From Pseudoclavibacter helvolus (GTDB taxonomy: Bacteria; Actinomycetota; Actinomycetes; Actinomycetales; Microbacteriaceae), in the NCBI RefSeq assembly GCF_014191305.1, contig NZ_JACHWJ010000003.1, positions 124,001-188,000 of the forward strand: a stretch of DNA of 64,000 nucleotides, written 5' to 3'. The position numbers and the translations under genes are program-made. Positions 19,603-27,786 of this stretch are shown here, piece after piece (the stretch's first letter is position 1; each line of letters begins with the position of its first letter). A model generated the notes under the pieces. The model did no database searches, had not been told where the DNA came from, and worked only from the letters and a program-made list of their open reading frames with translations.

Positions 19603-20598
19603 ATGCGAGCGTTCACCTTCTCCAACTACAAGGGGCCTCTGCGCGAGGCCGACGTCGCAGAGCCGATCGTGGGTGACCACGACGTGCTCGTCCAAGTCCA
19701 GGCCGCCGGCGTGAACCAGCTCGACGAGAAGATCCGCATCGGCGAGTTCAAGCAGATCCTGCCGTACAAACTGCCGCTGACCCTCGGGCACGATGTCGCC
19801 GGTACGGTGCTCCGGGTCGGCGCCGCAGTTCGCGGGTTCCGCCCGGGAGACGAGGTCTACGCGAGGCCCCGCGACCACCGCATCGGCACGTTCGCCGAGC
19901 GCATCGCAATCGACGAGGCGGATGCGGCGCCCAAACCGTCCTCCATCTCCATGGAGCAGGCGGGCTCGCTGCCCCTCGTCGCCCTCACCGCCTGGCAGGC
20001 GCTCGTCGAGATCGGCAACGTGCAGCGCGGGCAGAAGGTTCTCATCCACGCCGGTGCCGGTGGGGTCGGGTCCATCGCGATCCAGCTCGCGAAGCACCTC
20101 GGGGCCGAGGTCGCGACCACCGCAAGCGCCGCCAATGAGGCGTTCGTTCGCGAGCTGGGTGCAGACCATCTGGTCGACTACCGGTCAGAGGACTTCGAGC
20201 AGCGCCTCGCCGGCTACGACTTCGTCCTCGACAGCCTCGGCGGCGAGAACCTCGAGAAGTCGCTCCGCATCCTGAGGCCTGGCGGAATCGCCGTCGGCAT
20301 TTCCGGTCCACCCACCCCCGAATTCGCCCGGAGCGCCGGCTTGAACCCCGTGCTTCGCCTCGCGATCGCCGGGCTCAGTGGCAAGGTCCGCAAGCAGGCG
20401 AAACGGCTCGGCGTCAACTACCGCTTCCTCTTCATGCGGGCGAGCGGCGAGCAGCTGCGCGAGATCTCCGAGCTCGTCGACGGTGGCGCGCTGAGGCCCG
20501 TGGTGGGGCGAATTTTCCAGTTCGCTGAGGCGGTGCAGGCGCTGGAGTCGCTGAAGGCTGGCGGCATCCGTGGCAAGGTGGTCATTAGCAACCCGTAG
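19603..20598 (+). CDS. NADP-dependent quinone oxidoreductase-like protein (zinc-free MDR)
   Basis: 331 residues of the medium-chain dehydrogenase/reductase family, QOR branch. GroES-like part with LPLTLGHDVAGTVLRVG; cofactor motif AGAGGVGSIAIQLAKHLGAEV; then VLDSLGG. The zinc-binding Cys/His pattern of alcohol dehydrogenases is absent. The ATG at 19603 was chosen for its match to the family start (MRAFTFSNYKGPL) and the GGAG eight bases upstream. Probably reduces quinones or enones with NADPH. Likely regulated through the two dyads in its promoter. Confidence 0.9.
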   Translation: MRAFTFSNYKGPLREADVAEPIVGDHDVLVQVQAAGVNQLDEKIRIGEFKQILPYKLPLTLGHDVAGTVLRVGAAVRGFRPGDEVYARPRDHRIGTFAERIAIDEADAAPKPSSISMEQAGSLPLVALTAWQALVEIGNVQRGQKVLIHAGAGGVGSIAIQLAKHLGAEVATTASAANEAFVRELGADHLVDYRSEDFEQRLAGYDFVLDSLGGENLEKSLRILRPGGIAVGISGPPTPEFARSAGLNPVLRLAIAGLSGKVRKQAKRLGVNYRFLFMRASGEQLREISELVDGGALRPVVGRIFQFAEAVQALESLKAGGIRGKVVISNP

Positions 20599-20622
20599 CG
20601 CTGCGGGGTTGTCGTGCAGGAA

Positions 20623-21656
20623 CTACGGCATCTCGATCACGGTGACGCCGTGGCCAGCCGAGGGGGCGCTCATATCGGCCAGGGCTTCTGCCGCTTCGCT
20701 CAGCTCGATTCGCTCGCCCACGAGGCGATCGGGCCTGAGGGTGCCGGATGCGACCAATTCCAGCATTCCCGGGTAGTCGTGTGCGGGCATTCCGTGGGAT
20801 CCGTAGATCTCGAGTTCCTTGGCGATGACCTCACCCATCGGCAGGGGTGGCGTCGAATCTGCGCCGAGTAGGAGGCCTACCTGAATGTGCCGACCGCGCG
20901 GCCTCAACGACCTCACCGACGCGATCGATGTGTCGGTGGAGCCCACGGCGTCGAGGGAGACGTGGGCGCCGCCGTCCGTCAGCTCCACGACGCGTCGGCT
21001 GGTGTCGCCTTCGGCTTCGAGCACGCATTCGGCGCCGAACTCGCTGGCAAGCTCCAGCGCCGCGGGCGACCGGTCGACGGCTATGACTCGCGCGCCCATG
21101 GCGGAGGCGATCATGACCGCTGACAGGCCGACCCACCGCATCCGTAGACCGACACCCACTGGCGCGCCTCGACGCGGCCGTGCACAGTGATCGCGCGATA
21201 GGCCGTGGCGAAACGACATCCAAGAGAGGCTGCCGCGACGAAATCGAGGTTGGCGGGGAGGGGCACGACGTTGAAGTCGGCGGCGGGGATCGCGACGAGT
21301 TCGGCGAATGAGCCGTCGATCGTGAAACCGGGCTGCGACTGGTCGGGGCAGATCTGGGCGTCGCCGGAGAGGCACCACGAGCACTTCCCGCACCCGCAGA
21401 CGAACGGGGCGGTCACCCGGTCGCCGATGGCGTGCGAACGCACTCGTGCGCCCACGGCGACGATGACGCCGGCGAATTCATGACCCGGGATGTGTGGCAG
21501 CGCCACGGGGTCGTGCCCTTGCCAGGCGTGCCAGTCCGACCGGCACACTCCCGTGGCCCGCACATTGATGACAACACCATCGTCTGGGCACTCCGGATCC
21601 GGGACCTCCACGAGCGAGGGGAGGACGCCGTACGCGTCGTATCGCACTGCTTGCAC
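20623..21656 (-). pseudogene. zinc-dependent alcohol dehydrogenase, frameshifted
   Basis: Two frames together give a complete enzyme of about 344 residues. The first, from the ATG at 21656, has the catalytic zinc ligands in GVCRSDWHAWQGHD and GHEF, and the structural zinc Cys cluster CGCGKCSWCLSGDAQIC. It reaches VSVYGCGG and then leaves frame. The second frame continues VGLSAVMIASAMGARVIAVD and ends in GHGVTVIEMP. The break falls at the CCC triplet 21132-21134, inside the codons for the GxGGVG cofactor loop; one added base restores the sequence. Either pseudogene or base error. The protein would be an NAD(P)-dependent alcohol dehydrogenase; substrate unknown. Confidence 0.85.
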
Positions 21657-21731
21657 ACGCGAAGCCTAGCCAGTTGCCTAGCTGAGGTGTCTGCAGGACG
21701 GACGCGCTCAGCCCGTTGCGACTCCGCATGC

Positions 21732-21773
21732 ACGAGGCGCCGCCAGGAGCCGATGCTCCGGGCGGCGCCTCGT
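21732..21773 (-). terminator. strong hairpin terminator
   Basis: Thirteen-base perfect stem ACGAGGCGCCGCC / GGCGGCGCCTCGT with a further GGAGC-cgat-GCTCC stem in its apex. It lies 35 bases past the stop of the SDR gene at 21808 and before the alcohol dehydrogenase. Confidence 0.82.
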
Positions 21774-21807
21774 CGTGCCCACTGGGGAGGCGGGCGCTGG
21801 TCGTGAT

Positions 21808-22515
21808 CTAGCTGCGGTTGAGTTGCGGGTAGACAGCCTCGGGCGGGGCGCTGAGCCCTGCCCTCAGCTGGACGGACGTCTCGTCGGCGAGCACCGCGTA
21901 CTCACCAGCCTCGGTCGCGTCGAAGACCTTCGAGACGAGCACGGCCGGGTCGGTCTTCGGGTCATCCGTGTGCGCGGCCGTGGCTGTGTCGACCCAGCCG
22001 ACGTGGACGCCGACGACGTGCACACCTGCTGGCTGAAGCTCGAGGCGCAGCGAGTTCGTCGCCGACCAGAGTGCTGCCTTCGTGGCGCTGTAGATGCCGT
22101 TGACCGCGTACCAGCTGAGGGCTGAGTGTACGTCGATGATGGCTGCGCCCTCACGGTTCGCGAGGAGCGGCGCGTAGGCGCGCGCGAGGAAGAGCGGGCC
22201 GAGGAAGTTGGTCTCGACGTTAGCCCGAATCTCCTCGTCGCTGTGCGACAGGATGCCTGGGGACGAGACCGAGGTGCCGGCGTTGTTGATGAGCACGGTC
22301 ACGTCGGGCGCCGCCCCGACGGCGGCCGCGATGGATGCCGAGTCGGTGACGTCGAGGGTGATCGGGACGACGCGATCGTCGTCCCAGGTGCGTGGCGTGC
22401 GGGCCGTGGCGTAGACCTTGGCGGCGCCGCGCGCGAGGGCCTCGCGGACGAAGTTCGTACCGATGCCCCCGTTCGCGCCGGTGACGAGGACAACTGCTCC
22501 AGAGAGTGATGGCAT
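21808..22515 (-). CDS. short-chain dehydrogenase/reductase
   Basis: 235 residues, classical SDR. Cofactor motif VTGANGGIGTNFV, then TARTPRTWDDD, INNAG motif VLINNAGTSVS, catalytic Ser in DVHSALSW and Tyr-Ser-Ala-Thr-Lys in GIYSATKAAL. It is close to the group that actinobacteria keep beside a TetR gene; the TetR gene is divergent, 158 bases away, with palindromes between. Probably repressed by that regulator. Substrate unknown. Confidence 0.9.
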   Translation of the reverse strand: MPSLSGAVVLVTGANGGIGTNFVREALARGAAKVYATARTPRTWDDDRVVPITLDVTDSASIAAAVGAAPDVTVLINNAGTSVSSPGILSHSDEEIRANVETNFLGPLFLARAYAPLLANREGAAIIDVHSALSWYAVNGIYSATKAALWSATNSLRLELQPAGVHVVGVHVGWVDTATAAHTDDPKTDPAVLVSKVFDATEAGEYAVLADETSVQLRAGLSAPPEAVYPQLNRS

Positions 22516-22628
22516 GGTGGTGTTCCTTCAGTCGCGATCGGGATGCGTCCCTGGTGTCCGGTCGATGAGGTCGTCGACCGGACGTGGAAGAATCGGCACA
22601 GATACTGATTCCACGCGTTAGCGACTAA

Positions 22629-22650
22629 GCTCATAAGTGAGCATACTCAC
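22629..22650. promoter_or_regulatory. overlapping palindromes, probable TetR operator
   Basis: GCTCATAAGTGAGC (22629-22642) overlaps GTGAGCATACTCAC (22637-22650); both are dyads built on GTGAG/CTCAC. They lie 24 bases before the TetR start and between it and the divergent SDR, the usual position for an autoregulatory operator. Confidence 0.65.
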
Positions 22651-22673
22651 GAATTCTTCCCGGGGAGATCTGG

Positions 22674-23276
22674 ATGACCACCGACGCCCGTCCGATGGGT
22701 CGCCGCGAGCGAAACAAACTCGACAAGCTCGAGCGCATCACGGCGGCGGCTGGCGAGCTCTTCGCTGAGCGCGGGGTCGGCGACGTCACCACGCAGGAGA
22801 TCGCGGACCGGGCCGACATCGGTACCGGAACGCTATTCCTCTACGCCAAGACCAAGGGTGAGCTGCTCTTGCTCGTGCAGAACTCGATGTACGAGACCGC
22901 GCTCGAAGAGGGTCGGGCCGCCGCGGCGAAGGCAGACGGCGCTCTCGACTCCGTGCTCGCCGTGCTTCACCCTGTCGTCGCCTGCAACCGCAAGCAGATC
23001 GACAACGGCCGAACCTACCTGCGTGAGATGGTCTTCGGTGACCCGGAGGAGCCGAGGCATGCAGAGGCGCTGACGCTGACGCTGCAGACCCAGGTGCTCG
23101 TGGCCGAGGTCATCGAGCGCGAGACCGCGGCAACTGCCGACACGGCGAGCACCCTCGCGCAGGTCATCTCCGCCATCATGTTCACGACCATGGCGGCGTC
23201 GATCAACGTCTCGCTGACGAACGACGAGATCATCGACCGGGTTCGCGCGCAGGTCGCAGCGGTGCTGCCGAGCTGA
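22674..23276 (+). CDS. TetR-family transcriptional regulator
   Basis: 200 residues. N-terminal HTH at about 10-60: GRRERNKLDKLERITAAAGE, LFAERGVGDVTTQEIADRAD and IGTGTLFLYAKTKGELL. The C-terminal ligand domain is all-helical and has no recognised sub-family signature. ATG at 22674 is preceded by GGGGAGAT. It faces an SDR gene and probably represses both through the palindromes at 22629-22650. Confidence 0.92.
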   Translation: MTTDARPMGRRERNKLDKLERITAAAGELFAERGVGDVTTQEIADRADIGTGTLFLYAKTKGELLLLVQNSMYETALEEGRAAAAKADGALDSVLAVLHPVVACNRKQIDNGRTYLREMVFGDPEEPRHAEALTLTLQTQVLVAEVIERETAATADTASTLAQVISAIMFTTMAASINVSLTNDEIIDRVRAQVAAVLPS

Positions 23277-23284
23277 TTCTCGGT

Positions 23285-23330
23285 ACAGCAAAACGGCAGC
23301 CGACCCGAGGGTCGACTGCCGCTGCGCTGT
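23285..23330. terminator. bidirectional terminator hairpin
   Basis: CGGCAG-c-CGACCC and GGGTCG-a-CTGCCG (23294-23321) pair around a tight apex, with outer ACAGC/GCTGT arms. It lies between the convergent TetR and csbD-like genes. Confidence 0.75.
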
Positions 23331-23341
23331 GCCGGTGGGAG

Positions 23342-23515
23342 CTAGTTCTTGAAGGCGTCCTTGACGTCTTCGCCAGCCTGCTTCACGTCGGCCTTGGCCT
23401 GGTCAGCCTTGCCTTCGGCGACGAGCTTGTCGTTGTCGGTGACCTTGCCGAGTGCTTCCTTGGCCTTGCCGCCGAACTCTTCAGCTGCGTTCTTGATCTT
23501 GTCTCCTGCGCTCAT
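23342..23515 (-). CDS. CsbD-family stress protein
   Basis: 57 residues, small acidic-basic protein starting MSAGDKIKNAAEEFGGKAKE and containing DNDKLVAEGKADQAKADVKQ, the CsbD pattern. CsbD-like proteins are abundant general-stress proteins of unknown mechanism. It is last in the Asp23 operon, 66 bases after the AmaP-like gene, so it may share its envelope-stress control or have its own promoter. Upstream AGAAAGGAACTGCC gives a good ribosome site. Confidence 0.9.
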   Translation of the reverse strand: MSAGDKIKNAAEEFGGKAKEALGKVTDNDKLVAEGKADQAKADVKQAGEDVKDAFKN

Positions 23516-23581
23516 GGCAGTTCCTTTCTGTTGGGGGTTGCGGTGCCTCGGAATCGGGGTGCCGCGGTGAGGGAGTCGTGG

Positions 23582-24187
23582 TTACTGCAGGCGCGTCGAC
23601 TGCTGCACTCGGGCTCGGAACCCGCCGCTCAGCTGCAGCAGAACAGGAATCTCCCGGCCGAGGAGCGTATCCAGGGCCTCGAGGTTCTGCTCCACAATCG
23701 CCGTCGCATCTCTGGGCGAGACGCCGCGTCGGCAGGTCGCCGAGACCTTGAGCACTGGGGTGTGCTTCACGTCGTAGGCAGACACGCTTGTCGTGAGGAA
23801 CTCGTCACGCTCGCTGAGCGCATCCGAGAGTGCATCCTTCGCGACGGTGACATCGACGATCGTGCGCCCCGTGTCGGGGGTGCGGTCGCTGATGATGGTG
23901 CCCGTCCTGCCCTGCCCCTGACGGAGGCTGAACGCGAGGAGCAGGATGATGCCGATCACGATCACCGCGACGAGGGCGATCAGGAGCCAGCTGGACCCGG
24001 TGTTCGCGAGCGGAGTCTGCTGGAGCCAGCTCGTGACCTGCGTGTTCACGCCGTCTGCGATGGGGGTCCAGGTGTCCTTCGCGCCGGGAACCCACGCGCC
24101 GACTGCTGCTGCCGCGCCGACGAGGAGGAGGAGGAGGCCGAGGGCGACGATGAGGAGGCGGTTGAGGCCTCGGTTCGTGCTGTTCAT
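23582..24187 (-). CDS. AmaP-like alkaline-shock membrane anchor
   Basis: 201 residues. Two membrane helices: LLIVALGLLLLLVGAAAAVGA near the start and WLLIALVAVIVIGIILLLAF at about residue 70-90. They are separated by a short extracellular loop; the C-terminal half is cytoplasmic with RTIVDVTVAKDALSDAL and VKHTPVLKVSATCRRGVS. This layout matches AmaP, which tethers Asp23 to the membrane in Staphylococcus. It overlaps the DUF6286 gene by four bases. Confidence 0.8.
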   Translation of the reverse strand: MNSTNRGLNRLLIVALGLLLLLVGAAAAVGAWVPGAKDTWTPIADGVNTQVTSWLQQTPLANTGSSWLLIALVAVIVIGIILLLAFSLRQGQGRTGTIISDRTPDTGRTIVDVTVAKDALSDALSERDEFLTTSVSAYDVKHTPVLKVSATCRRGVSPRDATAIVEQNLEALDTLLGREIPVLLQLSGGFRARVQQSTRLQ

Positions 24188-24765
24188 GCGCCGACCTTCC
24201 CGTTCTCTGCGATGCGCACCTTCGCGGTGACGCTGGGCTTCAGGTTGTACTGCTCGAGCTGCTCGTTGACCGCCGCGGAGATCGCAGCCGCATCGACGGG
24301 CACGCCAGAAGCGGGTACCAGATGGACATCCGCGCGTCGGTGCGAGACCGAGACGGTGACGTTGTCCGGGCTGACGTGGCCGGCGCGAGCCGCGTGGCGG
24401 GCGAGGGCAGATGCGATGACCGCGTTGTCGGCGATCGTCGCGGTGCGAGTGGAGTTCAGGGTGTGGCGTGCGCGTCGTCCGGGGGCGAGCCCCGCGATGA
24501 GCAGGATCAGGCCGACGACGGCGGCGATCACACCGGCGATCCCGACGTATTGTGCGGGCTTCTCGAGTATCCCGAGCGCCGAGTTGAACATGTCGACAGG
24601 GGCGACGAGCAACGCCGGCTGGGCGAGGAGCGAGAGCACGATCTCCGTGCCGATCCAGGCCGCGACGATGATGAGCAGTACCGCGAGGATGATCGCGAGC
24701 AGCGACCGGGGGGAGTGCGTCTCTCGTCGCGAGATGCGTGAGTAGAGCGACGTGGGGGTGCTCAT
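24184..24765 (-). CDS. DUF6286 domain membrane protein
   Basis: 193 residues. Two membrane helices (LLAIILAVLLIIVAAWIGTE and GIAGVIAAVVGLILLIAGLA) around an extracellular loop with EIVLSLLAQPALL. A cytoplasmic Asp23-like beta region follows, with DNVTVSVSHRRADVHLVP and the charged end SVTAKVRIAENGKVG. This is the DUF6286 architecture found in actinobacterial Asp23 operons. Four-base overlaps on both sides show tight [13 protein letters not shown] coupling. Confidence 0.82.
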   Translation of the reverse strand: MSTPTSLYSRISRRETHSPRSLLAIILAVLLIIVAAWIGTEIVLSLLAQPALLVAPVDMFNSALGILEKPAQYVGIAGVIAAVVGLILLIAGLAPGRRARHTLNSTRTATIADNAVIASALARHAARAGHVSPDNVTVSVSHRRADVHLVPASGVPVDAAAISAAVNEQLEQYNLKPSVTAKVRIAENGKVGA

Positions 24766-25142
24766 CTGACTCGCTCCTCGGCTTTGATGTTGAGCCCGGT
24801 CACTCGGATGGTGACGAGGCTGACGTGCGAGCCGGTGAGGGCTTGCACGCGATCGCGGATGGTGGTCTTCGCGGTTTCGACTCGCTCGAGGAGTGGGCCG
24901 CCGCTGCGCTCGAGTGCGCCTGGCTGCTCGCGGATGCGGGCGAGCGATGGGACCCGGATGGGGGTCCGCAGGCGGAGTGCGAGCTTGCCGTTGTGGTCGT
25001 CGAGGTCGACGCTGACGCTGCCAGCGTCGACCCCGAGCGCGTCACCGGCGACAGCTGACACGAGACGAGTCAGGGCCTTCGCGGTGAGTCGTGTTGTGCC
25101 TCGCTGCGCCGCGCCGCTGAGTGTGGTCGCGGCCGCGCTCAT
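24762..25142 (-). CDS. short Asp23-like protein
   Basis: 126 residues. It begins AAQRGTTRLTAKALTRLVSAVAGDALGV and has alternating beta strands GSVSVDLDDHNGKLALRLRT, then a helical middle and VSLVTIRVTGLNIKAEERV. The pattern is that of an Asp23/Gls24 domain: a start helix, then beta-alpha-beta. No membrane helix. It lies between the DUF2273 and DUF6286 genes with four-base overlaps at each end, and probably forms part of the same membrane-linked Asp23 complex. Confidence 0.7.
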   Translation of the reverse strand: MSAAATTLSGAAQRGTTRLTAKALTRLVSAVAGDALGVDAGSVSVDLDDHNGKLALRLRTPIRVPSLARIREQPGALERSGGPLLERVETAKTTIRDRVQALTGSHVSLVTIRVTGLNIKAEERVR

Positions 25143-25339
25143 GAGGAGGTGTTCCGTCCTCGGATGACGTCAACGAGCGCGGTGGCGTCGAGCTTGCCTT
25201 CGAGGATGCGCCCGATGATGCCGCCGACAATCATCGCGATCGCCACGAAGAAGAACGCCCAGAAGCCCAGGATGATCCAGGTGAGCGCGAGGACCGCGCC
25301 GATCAGGATGCCGGTTCGTGTGAGGGATGCGGTGTTCAC
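25139..25339 (-). CDS. DUF2273-like small membrane protein
   Basis: 66 residues with a continuous hydrophobic stretch TGILIGAVLALTWIILGFWA followed by FFFVAIAMIVGGIIGRILEG and a short charged tail. This is the DUF2273 layout, normally encoded beside asp23 and amaP. It overlaps the Asp23 gene and the following gene by four bases each. Confidence 0.82.
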   Translation of the reverse strand: MNTASLTRTGILIGAVLALTWIILGFWAFFFVAIAMIVGGIIGRILEGKLDATALVDVIRGRNTSS

Positions 25340-25803
25340 TGGACTCGCGCTTCTTCCGTCTTGTCGTTGTTGTCGTCTTCGGAGGGGAGGTGCACGTCGT
25401 TGACCGTGACGTTGACCTCGGTGACTTCGAGGCCGACGATGGTCTCGATGGCGCGGATCACGTCGGCGCGGACGCCGTCTGCGACGTCCTGCAGCGAGAC
25501 GGGGTACTCGGCGACGATGGTCACGTCGACGGCGACCTGCTTCTCGCCGACCTCGACGTTCACGCCTTGGCTCTGGTCGGTGGCGTTGATGGCGTTACGG
25601 ATGGCGCCGATGGCACGTGCCGCGCCGCCGCCGAGGTCGTAGACGCCGCGAGCGTCGCGTGCGGCGATGCCAGCAACGCGGGCCACAACACTGTCGACGA
25701 TCGTCGTCGTTCCGCGTCCATCCGAGTGGTCCGTGGGGACGACGCTGCTTGAAGTCTGAACCGTCTTGGGGGCGGAAGCGGTGTTGGGGGTCGTGTTCGC
25801 CAT
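25336..25803 (-). CDS. Asp23/Gls24 family envelope stress protein
   Basis: 155 residues. The first 40 are Thr/Ser-rich and probably disordered. The Asp23 domain follows: IVDSVVARVAGIAARDARGV, YDLGGGAARAIGAIRN, VNVEVGEKQVAVDVTIVAEYPVS-type strands, and VTEVNVTVNDVHLPSED. Asp23 proteins coat the inner membrane via AmaP and respond to cell-wall stress. ATG at 25803 follows AAAGAAGAGC. First gene of a six-gene operon with ATGA overlaps throughout; its promoter must lie in 25804-25924, where I see no clear consensus. Confidence 0.92.
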   Translation of the reverse strand: MANTTPNTASAPKTVQTSSSVVPTDHSDGRGTTTIVDSVVARVAGIAARDARGVYDLGGGAARAIGAIRNAINATDQSQGVNVEVGEKQVAVDVTIVAEYPVSLQDVADGVRADVIRAIETIVGLEVTEVNVTVNDVHLPSEDDNNDKTEEARVQ

Positions 25804-25924
25804 GATGCTCTTCTTTCTGGTCTCTGCCCCGGTGCGGCTGCACCGTGTGGGCTTGTACAGGTGAGACGCAACCAACCCCCGATGTGTCACAAACCCGTTT
25901 TGTGCTCACAGGGAGCGCTCAGCT

Positions 25925-26524
25925 TCAGCGGTCCGAGCCACGACCTACGAGGGCGTCGAGCACGACGGTGAGGGAGGTCATCCCGTCTACCTCGAGGAAG
26001 TGCCCGGCTCCCGGCACGACCAGCACCTCCGCGCCGAGGCGCTCCGCGAGCGCGTCGCCGGCCGCGGCTGGCACGAGCGTGTCGTTGTCCGAGCGGATGA
26101 CGACTCGGGTGCCGATGTTCTCGGCGACCGATTCCGCGTCGACGTCGCCGGCGAGATAGTCGTCGAGGGCGGGGAGCGTGTCGAGCCTGCCGGTGAAGCC
26201 GGCGACGAAGACCACGCCGCCGAGTCGCCAGTCGCCGAGCTGGGCGGCCAGCGCGCGGAGGCTGGTGACAGCTCCGAGCGAGTGCCCGACGATCCAGGTC
26301 TTCTCGTCCGGGGTGCCGAGGGCGAGCGAGACTTCGCGCTCCCAGTCGGCGGCGTTCGGCGAGTCCGCAAGCGGCAGGTCGACGCTCATCGCGTCGATGC
26401 CCCGATCAGCGAGCGCACTCCGCAGCCACGGGAACCAGTGCGCGTCGACGTGCGCGCGGAAGCCATGCACGATGATCACTCGGGTCGGGAGGAGGTCCGG
26501 GGATGCGTGCGCGGGGGATGCCAT
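25925..26524 (-). CDS. RBBP9/YdeN-like alpha/beta hydrolase
   Basis: 199 residues from the ATG at 26524 (a TTG nine bases upstream is less likely). Serine-hydrolase fold of the RBBP9/YdeN family: RVIIVHGFRAHVDAHWFPWL near the start, nucleophile elbow TWIVGHSLGAVTSLRAL, acid in IRSDNDTLVP and His in VPGAGHFLEVDG. Small cytoplasmic hydrolase without known substrate. It lies between the Asp23 operon and the divergent DUF418 gene. Confidence 0.85.
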   Translation of the reverse strand: MASPAHASPDLLPTRVIIVHGFRAHVDAHWFPWLRSALADRGIDAMSVDLPLADSPNAADWEREVSLALGTPDEKTWIVGHSLGAVTSLRALAAQLGDWRLGGVVFVAGFTGRLDTLPALDDYLAGDVDAESVAENIGTRVVIRSDNDTLVPAAAGDALAERLGAEVLVVPGAGHFLEVDGMTSLTVVLDALVGRGSDR

Positions 26525-26664
26525 GGCAGTCAAGCTAGTGGCACGAGTTGCGAGCCTGCGCGGCGAGGCCCGGCTGGGCTTCGGGCAGCTGTGGTCGCGA
26601 CGTCACCCCAGAGGATGACGCCGGTCCATCCCGGGCACGACGCGGTCCGGCGCGCAGTCGGCCC

Positions 26665-27783
26665 ATGATGGGTCGTCGCGCCAATCCTGAGATCCGGGCC
26701 GCGCCGCGAAAGGCACGTCTTGACCTCCCTCTCCTCCCCCGAGCGAACCTCCTCCGCACACACTGCACCCACCGCACTCCCCCATCCGGCGGGCGGATCG
26801 CGGCGCTCGACGTCATCCGTGGAGCCGCCATCTGCGGCATCCTCTTCGTCAACATCGGGCCGCTCGTGCACTTCGGCTACGACACCGGCGTGCCCCAGCC
26901 CACCAACCTCGGCGACCCGACTGGGTGGCTGCAGCTGTTCGTGCAGCAGCGCTTCTTCCCGATCTTCTCGCTGCTCTTCGGAATCGGCTTCGCCCTGTTC
27001 TTCGAATCCGCCGCGAGGCGGTCCGCGCGGCCGAGGGTGCTCCTCCTCCGACGGCTTCTGCTGCTGCTCGCGATCGGCATCCCCTTCGACTTCCTCCAGC
27101 CTGGATCAGCCCTGTGGCCGTATGCAGTCGCGGGCCTCATCGTGCTGTTGCCGAGCACCTGGCTGCCACGCTGGGTCAGCGCCGCCGGGGCAGTCGTGCT
27201 CATCGTCGCGAGCTTCGCGCTCACGGGCGGCGGCATCAGCCTCATCCCCGGCCTCTTCCTGCTCGGCGCGAGCCTGACCCGATACGGCGTGGTGCGCTCG
27301 ATCGGCCGCTCGCGCGGCGGCTCGGTCGTCGCGCTGATCGCCTTCGCCGTGGCCTCGGTGCCACTCGCGATCTGGCAGGCGGGCGATATCAGAATGTCGG
27401 GCTTCGACCTCGCTTCGGGGCTGGCGGGGCTCGCGATGGCCGGCGCCTACGTGGCCCTGCTCTCCCTCATGATGACGACGGGCCTCGCACGTCCGCTGGA
27501 GGTCGTCTTCGCGCCACTCGGCAAGATGGCGCTCACCAACTACGTCGTTGGCGCCCCGCTCATGCTCGCGGCGGGCGCGCTCTTCGATCTCTCCCACAGC
27601 ACCTCGTGGGGGCTGCTGCTGAGCTGCGCGATTGTGATCCTCGCGCTGCAGTGGATCGCGAGCACGCTCTGGCTCCGGTTCTTCACGCAGGGCCCACTCG
27701 AATGGCTCTGGCGCTGGGGAACGTGGGGCACGCGTGGGCCTCTCCGGAGGGTGCACACCGGAGAGGCCACGCGGGCGGAATGA
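26665..27783 (+). CDS. DUF418 family membrane protein
   Basis: About 372 residues from the ATG at 26665. The conserved family start [22 protein letters not shown] lies about 45 residues in, so the first part may be [12 protein letters not shown], but no nearer start codon is present in frame. Around eight hydrophobic helices follow, including [19 protein letters not shown]. The DUF418 C-terminal block [44 protein letters not shown] (split here for length) is clear. Function unknown; members are polytopic inner-membrane proteins, some near envelope genes. A hairpin overlaps the last codons. Confidence 0.85.
   Translation: MMGRRANPEIRAAPRKARLDLPLLPRANLLRTHCTHRTPPSGGRIAALDVIRGAAICGILFVNIGPLVHFGYDTGVPQPTNLGDPTGWLQLFVQQRFFPIFSLLFGIGFALFFESAARRSARPRVLLLRRLLLLLAIGIPFDFLQPGSALWPYAVAGLIVLLPSTWLPRWVSAAGAVVLIVASFALTGGGISLIPGLFLLGASLTRYGVVRSIGRSRGGSVVALIAFAVASVPLAIWQAGDIRMSGFDLASGLAGLAMAGAYVALLSLMMTTGLARPLEVVFAPLGKMALTNYVVGAPLMLAAGALFDLSHSTSWGLLLSCAIVILALQWIASTLWLRFFTQGPLEWLWRWGTWGTRGPLRRVHTGEATRAE
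27732..27772. terminator. hairpin overlapping the end of the DUF418 gene
   Basis: GCGTGG-g-CCTCTCCGG pairs with CCGGAGAGGCCACGC over 15 bases with one bulged G. It ends 11 bases before the DUF418 stop and 15 bases before the glgX stop, so it may end both convergent transcripts. Confidence 0.75.
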
Positions 27784-27786
27784 GGG

